Shown piece after piece: positions 22,473 to 24,578 of a DNA stretch of 24,578 nucleotides. The stretch spans positions 1 to 24,578 of IMG/VR virus record IMGVR_UViG_3300035698_012329; one strand, given 5' to 3'. The notes below the pieces were generated by a model. That model did no database searches and was not told where the DNA came from. It saw only the letters and a program-made list of their open reading frames with translations. Both the position numbers and the translations under genes were made by a program. The stretch comes from a virus. The stretch's first letter is position 1; the number at the start of each line of letters is the position of its first letter.

Positions 22473-22646
22473 ATGAGCTACTTTGTGAGACTGATTCCGA
22501 ATCGTGTTCTGTACTTTTTTCTCGTGATCGCGTTCGCCCGTGGACTTCCATGTTTCCAGCCGCAAAGATCATGTCTTTCCGACGGGCAAGGGACGATCGG
22601 CGGCTTGGATGCAGCGCCCCGTCAGGGAATAGGCGCGGTGCAATAG
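22473..22646 (+). CDS. Small hydrophobic hypothetical protein
   Basis: A 57-residue ORF. Residues 4-22 (a Phe/Leu/Val-rich run with Arg near both ends) could be one membrane helix; the rest is polar with two Cys. There is no ribosome-binding site, but an extended -10 box 7 nt upstream suggests a leaderless transcript. Small one-helix proteins after tail genes can be lysis accessories, but this one has no diagnostic motif. It may also be a chance ORF. Confidence 0.35.
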   Translation: MSYFVRLIPNRVLYFFLVIAFARGLPCFQPQRSCLSDGQGTIGGLDAAPRQGIGAVQ

Positions 22647-22700
22647 ATCATTGCCGAGGACTCCGGCCATTAGGCGCGGTCCTTGTCCCTGAGCGCCGCT
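22647..22700. other. Convergent junction with short repeats
   Basis: This short gap separates plus- and minus-strand genes. GGCGC (22673-22677) can pair with GCGCC (22693-22697). The 10-mer TAGGCGCGGT occurs at 22630-22639 (just before) and again at 22671-22680. No T tract is visible. Confidence 0.35.
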
Positions 22701-22937
22701 CTACTCTGTTTCACCATAAGACCTCTCTTGATCTTGCAAGTGGGTCTGAATCTCTTCGACGGCTTTCAATGAGTTCCGCAAGTCTGCCGCGATGCGTCTC
22801 AAAGAGCTATGCCACTCGCTCGGGTACGGCGGCATTGTGGGGTGAAGACTCTCGCTCAGTTGAAGCGATTTTTGAGAGGCCCGCGCCGCTTTCCCGCCGA
22901 TCAATACAAGTTGGTTTTCGATGTCGTTAAGGCTCAT
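22701..22937 (-). CDS. Small helical hypothetical protein
   Basis: A 78-residue protein, last in the minus-strand operon. It is predicted to be two amphipathic helices (M-S-L-N-D-I-E-N-Q-L-V near the start; A-A-D-L-R-N-S-L-K-A-V-E-E-I later), suited to coiled-coil pairing. I chose the ATG at 22937, 4 nt after the stop of the 121-residue gene, over a start at 23006 that would overlap that gene by 65 nt. Operon membership suggests a partner of the regulators upstream. No known family is recognised. Confidence 0.55.
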   Translation of the reverse strand: MSLNDIENQLVLIGGKAARASQKSLQLSESLHPTMPPYPSEWHSSLRRIAADLRNSLKAVEEIQTHLQDQERSYGETE

Positions 22938-22941
22938 AGTT

Positions 22942-23307
22942 CTATCCGTTGGGGTGCTTGTGGCAGTAGCCGGAATCGCCCGCCGGGTTCTGGCAAGGCT
23001 TGTCATGCTTGGTCGTCGCCTTGCACTTGGGGCCGTGTAGCACGCGAGCGCCGCGCGGTCTGCCTGCGGGCCATCCCGTCTTGCGATTCTTCACCTTGGC
23101 GAGATCTTTCGGGTCGATGAGCCACAAGCTCACGCGCCGACCGTTGCGATTCTCCATGTCCATTTCGGTATTCATGAGCCCCGTCGCCGCGTCCATCGCG
23201 GGTAGCCGTTGCTGCTGAATGAACCGCTGAACCCGACTGCGGTTCAGTCCGAGCTTTTCGGCGGCTTCTTTCGCCGTGATTTTGTTGTGTCCGTCTGTTG
23301 CTGGCAT
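22942..23307 (-). CDS. Putative DNA-binding protein: HTH, AT-hook-like and zinc-finger-like parts
   Basis: A 121-residue protein with three parts. Residues 9-40 (I-T-A-K-E-A-A-E-K-L-G-L-N-R-S-R-V-Q-R-F-I) are a helix-turn-helix as in excisionase or MerR-type proteins, closed by W-L-I-D-P-K-D-L near 62-69. Residues 78-86 (G-W-P-A-G-R-P-R-G) contain an AT-hook core, G-R-P. Residues 95-118 carry C95, C105, C115 and H118 in C-K-A-T-T-K-x3-P-C-Q-N-P-A-G, then G-Y-C-H-K-H, a small zinc-knuckle layout. It likely regulates phage genes, perhaps its own operon. Its start overlaps the 84-residue gene by 64 nt. Confidence 0.7.
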   Translation of the reverse strand: MPATDGHNKITAKEAAEKLGLNRSRVQRFIQQQRLPAMDAATGLMNTEMDMENRNGRRVSLWLIDPKDLAKVKNRKTGWPAGRPRGARVLHGPKCKATTKHDKPCQNPAGDSGYCHKHPNG

Positions 23308-23498
23308 TCTCGACTCCTAAGCTGATGTCGAAGCAAATCGGCTGCTATCTGCTCGAAACGTTCCTGAGAGATCAGCGCGCCTCGGCGCTCGAACTGATCG
23401 GCGTAGCCTATTGGGAATTGAATTGCGTCCATGATTCCCAGATCGACACTCAGGACTCGATTCTGTAGCCTTTGCTTCAACCTGTCGAATATCGTCAT
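23244..23498 (-). CDS. Small hypothetical operon protein
   Basis: An 84-residue protein, not recognised. Residues 1-60 are well-mixed hydrophobic and charged (I-F-D-R-L-K-Q-R-L, D-A-I-Q-F-P-I-G-Y) and probably folded; the C terminus is Lys/Arg/Ser-rich. It is in the same frame as the 90-residue gene upstream, from which it is separated by one TGA and nine codons. A competing ORF in another frame (23529 to 23317) starts with an ATGA overlap on that same TGA, but its composition degrades after about 16 residues, so I prefer this frame. It overlaps the HTH gene by 64 nt. Confidence 0.5.
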   Translation of the reverse strand: MTIFDRLKQRLQNRVLSVDLGIMDAIQFPIGYADQFERRGALISQERFEQIAADLLRHQLRSRECQQQTDTTKSRRKKPPKSSD

Positions 23499-23525
23499 GC
23501 TCTCTTTGCGCTTGCTCGAATTGCG

Positions 23526-23798
23526 TCATCTTTGCGGCGCTTCGTCGAACAGAGAGAGGTTATCGGGAACGTCGCCGGGAAGCCATTGTTTCGTGGCGTG
23601 GTCCCGGCGAACGATTCCGCTTGCTTTAAGCCTTCCGAGGTAGCGGCTCGCGATCCCAGCGCCGTAGAGCGGGCGATCGTGAATCGCTTCGGTGATGTCT
23701 TGATCGTGATCCCATAGCCGGAGAGAAAACTCTAGAATCCCGGTCGGCCGGTCGGCGTCCCTGAGAATCCCTAGCGCTTTGTTGGCGAGTGGCGTCAC
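23526..23798 (-). CDS. Putative winged-helix DNA-binding protein
   Basis: A 90-residue protein at the head of the minus-strand operon. The order helix (T-P-L-A-N-K-A-L-G-I-L-R), a probable recognition helix (G-I-A-S-R-Y-L-G-R-L-K-A-S-G-I-V) and a basic wing (R-R-D-H-A-T-K-Q-W) is that of a winged helix, and L-K-A-S-G-I-V is a common way such helices end. The start is GTG. It has no ribosome-binding site but TGA-TACACT ends 6 nt before, so it is likely leaderless. Its divergent neighbour is the secreted protein gene, which it might control. Confidence 0.6.
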   Translation of the reverse strand: MTPLANKALGILRDADRPTGILEFSLRLWDHDQDITEAIHDRPLYGAGIASRYLGRLKASGIVRRDHATKQWLPGDVPDNLSLFDEAPQR

Positions 23799-23804
23799 GT
23801 CTAT

Positions 23805-23829
23805 AGTGTATCAGGTTAGATACTGTCAA
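23805..23829 (-). promoter_or_regulatory. Promoter of the minus-strand operon
   Basis: On the minus strand, TGA-TACACT (hexamer 23805-23810) lies 6 nt before GTG 23798 and would give a leaderless mRNA. A perfect TTGACA (23824-23829) is only 13 nt upstream of it; with an 18-nt spacer it would pair with TATAGA (23800-23805), whose transcript would start past the GTG. The first reading fits the gene better. Confidence 0.5.
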
Positions 23830-23836
23830 CTACGAT

Positions 23837-23866
23837 TCGACAACGTTTCGAACCTTGTTCTACAAT
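23837..23866 (+). promoter_or_regulatory. Sigma-70 promoter of the secreted-protein gene
   Basis: TCGACA (23837-23842), 18 nt, TACAAT (23861-23866). The transcript would begin near 23873, exactly at the hairpin GCGGG-TAGAA-CCCGC (23873-23887), which is followed by AGGAG. A stem-loop at the very 5' end can protect a message from decay. Confidence 0.6.
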
Positions 23867-23903
23867 CGAATGGCGGGTAGAACCCGCTAGGAGAAAACGA
23901 ACC

Positions 23904-24578
23904 TTGAAACACCTTCTGATTGCGATACTTTGCGCCTTCCCGCTGCTAGCTGCTACGCCGGGCGGCGGCTTGCTCACTGCCCCGGCTTCGGGCTTTGTGG
24001 CTCTCGGGTCCGGCATGGTCCAACACGTCGAAGTCTGCCGCGTTCCGGGCGGCGGGACGAATAAGATGTTCTTCACCAATTCGCCGGGCACTGCGGACAA
24101 GTCAACTCTGATCGGCATCTTTCGCGTCTTGTGGCACAACAGCGCGGGCGGGCCGTCCGAATGCTGGTCGCTCACCGATCACACCGCCGAGGACGGGATC
24201 AACCTCGCGAACATTCACGTCGGCTCGCAATCCTACGATGAACACGTGACGGTTTCGACCTATTCGAGCGGCATCACGGCGACTTCAACTTTGCAACTCA
24301 AGGGCGGTCCGTATCCGTCCTATCCGAGCGGCGTCTATGCTCAGGTTCCCGGCTGGAACGGCTACGCCTACGAATGCACCGGCGCTATCGGTCCGTCTGG
24401 AACGCGAGCTTGTGATCTTGCGGCGGGTCGCTACATCGGCGCGAATACGGGCGGGAGTTTCGCCGTGGTGCAAGTCCAGGTTCCGCCGGGCGTCTCGCTG
24501 AACACGCTTGTCGGTCAACTCGATCCGTTCTGGCCGGGTGGAACCGAATTGACTCGGACGATGCGAATCCTCAGCTCG
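23904..24578 (+). CDS. Secreted protein of unknown function (partial, runs off the window)
   Basis: From TTG 23904 the frame is open for 225 codons to the window end. It begins with a clear Sec signal peptide: M-K-H, a hydrophobic core L-L-I-A-I-L-C-A-F-P-L-L, then A-A-T-P, with signal peptidase I cleavage likely near residue 17; the core Cys lacks a lipobox context. The mature part is Gly/Ser/Thr/Tyr-rich and beta-like, with several Cys that could pair outside the cell. AGGAG lies 10 nt before the TTG, and a good promoter with a 5' hairpin precedes it. A phage gene for an exported protein suggests a moron or a flanking host gene. Confidence 0.7.
   Translation, partial: MKHLLIAILCAFPLLAATPGGGLLTAPASGFVALGSGMVQHVEVCRVPGGGTNKMFFTNSPGTADKSTLIGIFRVLWHNSAGGPSECWSLTDHTAEDGINLANIHVGSQSYDEHVTVSTYSSGITATSTLQLKGGPYPSYPSGVYAQVPGWNGYAYECTGAIGPSGTRACDLAAGRYIGANTGGSFAVVQVQVPPGVSLNTLVGQLDPFWPGGTELTRTMRILSS

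Noticed and set aside
22550-22930. 126-residue plus-strand ORF
   Set aside because: Covers the convergent junction and runs antisense to the 78-residue operon gene; Arg/Ser-rich shadow.
23317-23529. 70-residue minus-strand ORF with an ATGA overlap
   Set aside because: Attractive coupling, but composition turns Arg/Ser-rich after about 16 residues and it competes with the better 84-residue frame.
1-24578. High number of GATC and CGATCG words, considered as a sign of a special motif
   Set aside because: Frequent GAT and ATC codons explain most of it; without counts against a codon-shuffled model nothing can be claimed.
1-24578. CRISPR arrays, insertion sequences, integrase or att core
   Set aside because: No regularly spaced repeats, transposase motifs or duplicated tRNA 3' ends were seen.

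Overview
The window is a stretch of a double-stranded DNA tailed phage or prophage. It holds the distal head, neck, and tail genes of a long, non-contractile (siphovirus-type) particle. The DNA is G+C-rich by eye, uses many GTG starts, and packs the large plus-strand genes tightly with start/stop overlaps. No capsid, terminase, integrase, lysis or replication gene lies inside, so the genome continues on both sides. The host cannot be read from the sequence. A Gram-negative or other G+C-rich bacterium with normal sigma-70 promoters fits. Protein style vaguely recalls prophages of Acidobacteriota, but that is memory, not evidence.

Layout. (1) 1-917: the end of an upstream gene (perhaps portal) and a Mu gpF-type minor head protein. 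(2) 914-2169: a minus-strand cassette of three small genes driven by two near-consensus promoters that share an identical 22-bp block and point against the late operon. (3) 2163-10341: a RusA-type resolvase, a neck/virion-morphogenesis protein, a probable tail terminator, a small protein, the major tail protein, two tail-assembly chaperone frames joined by a perfect -1 slippery heptamer, and a 1246-residue tape measure. (4) 10341-17441: the tail tip. A distal-tail-like protein carries a LamG-like domain, a second has an inserted carbohydrate-binding-like domain, and a 1354-residue hub joins gpL-like and gpJ-like parts. (5) Between the two distal-tail-like genes (11403-12497) sits an accessory island with its own promoter and terminator, small ORFs, an initiator-like tRNA(CAT) with a degenerate D arm, and a clean tRNA-Ala(TGC). 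(6) 17442-22459: a strong hairpin, a small Cys-rich protein, a HAD-fold phosphatase-like protein and a 1329-residue tip or fibre protein. (7) 22473-23798: a small hydrophobic ORF, then a minus-strand operon of small probable regulators (winged helix; HTH plus AT-hook-like plus zinc-finger-like). (8) 23904-end: a divergently transcribed, signal-peptide-bearing secreted protein cut by the window edge.

How it works together. The plus-strand genes from 33 to 22459 follow the usual late order (head, neck, tail tube, chaperones, tape measure, tip, fibre) and are probably co-transcribed, with strong ribosome-binding sites such as AGGAGG before the major tail gene. The accessory genes look independently expressed. 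Several lack a ribosome-binding site but have a TANNNT box 6-7 nt before the start codon, which suggests leaderless transcripts. The best-supported unusual features are the programmed frameshift, the initiator-like tRNA, the twin opposing promoters, and a beta-rich module shared by three structural proteins.
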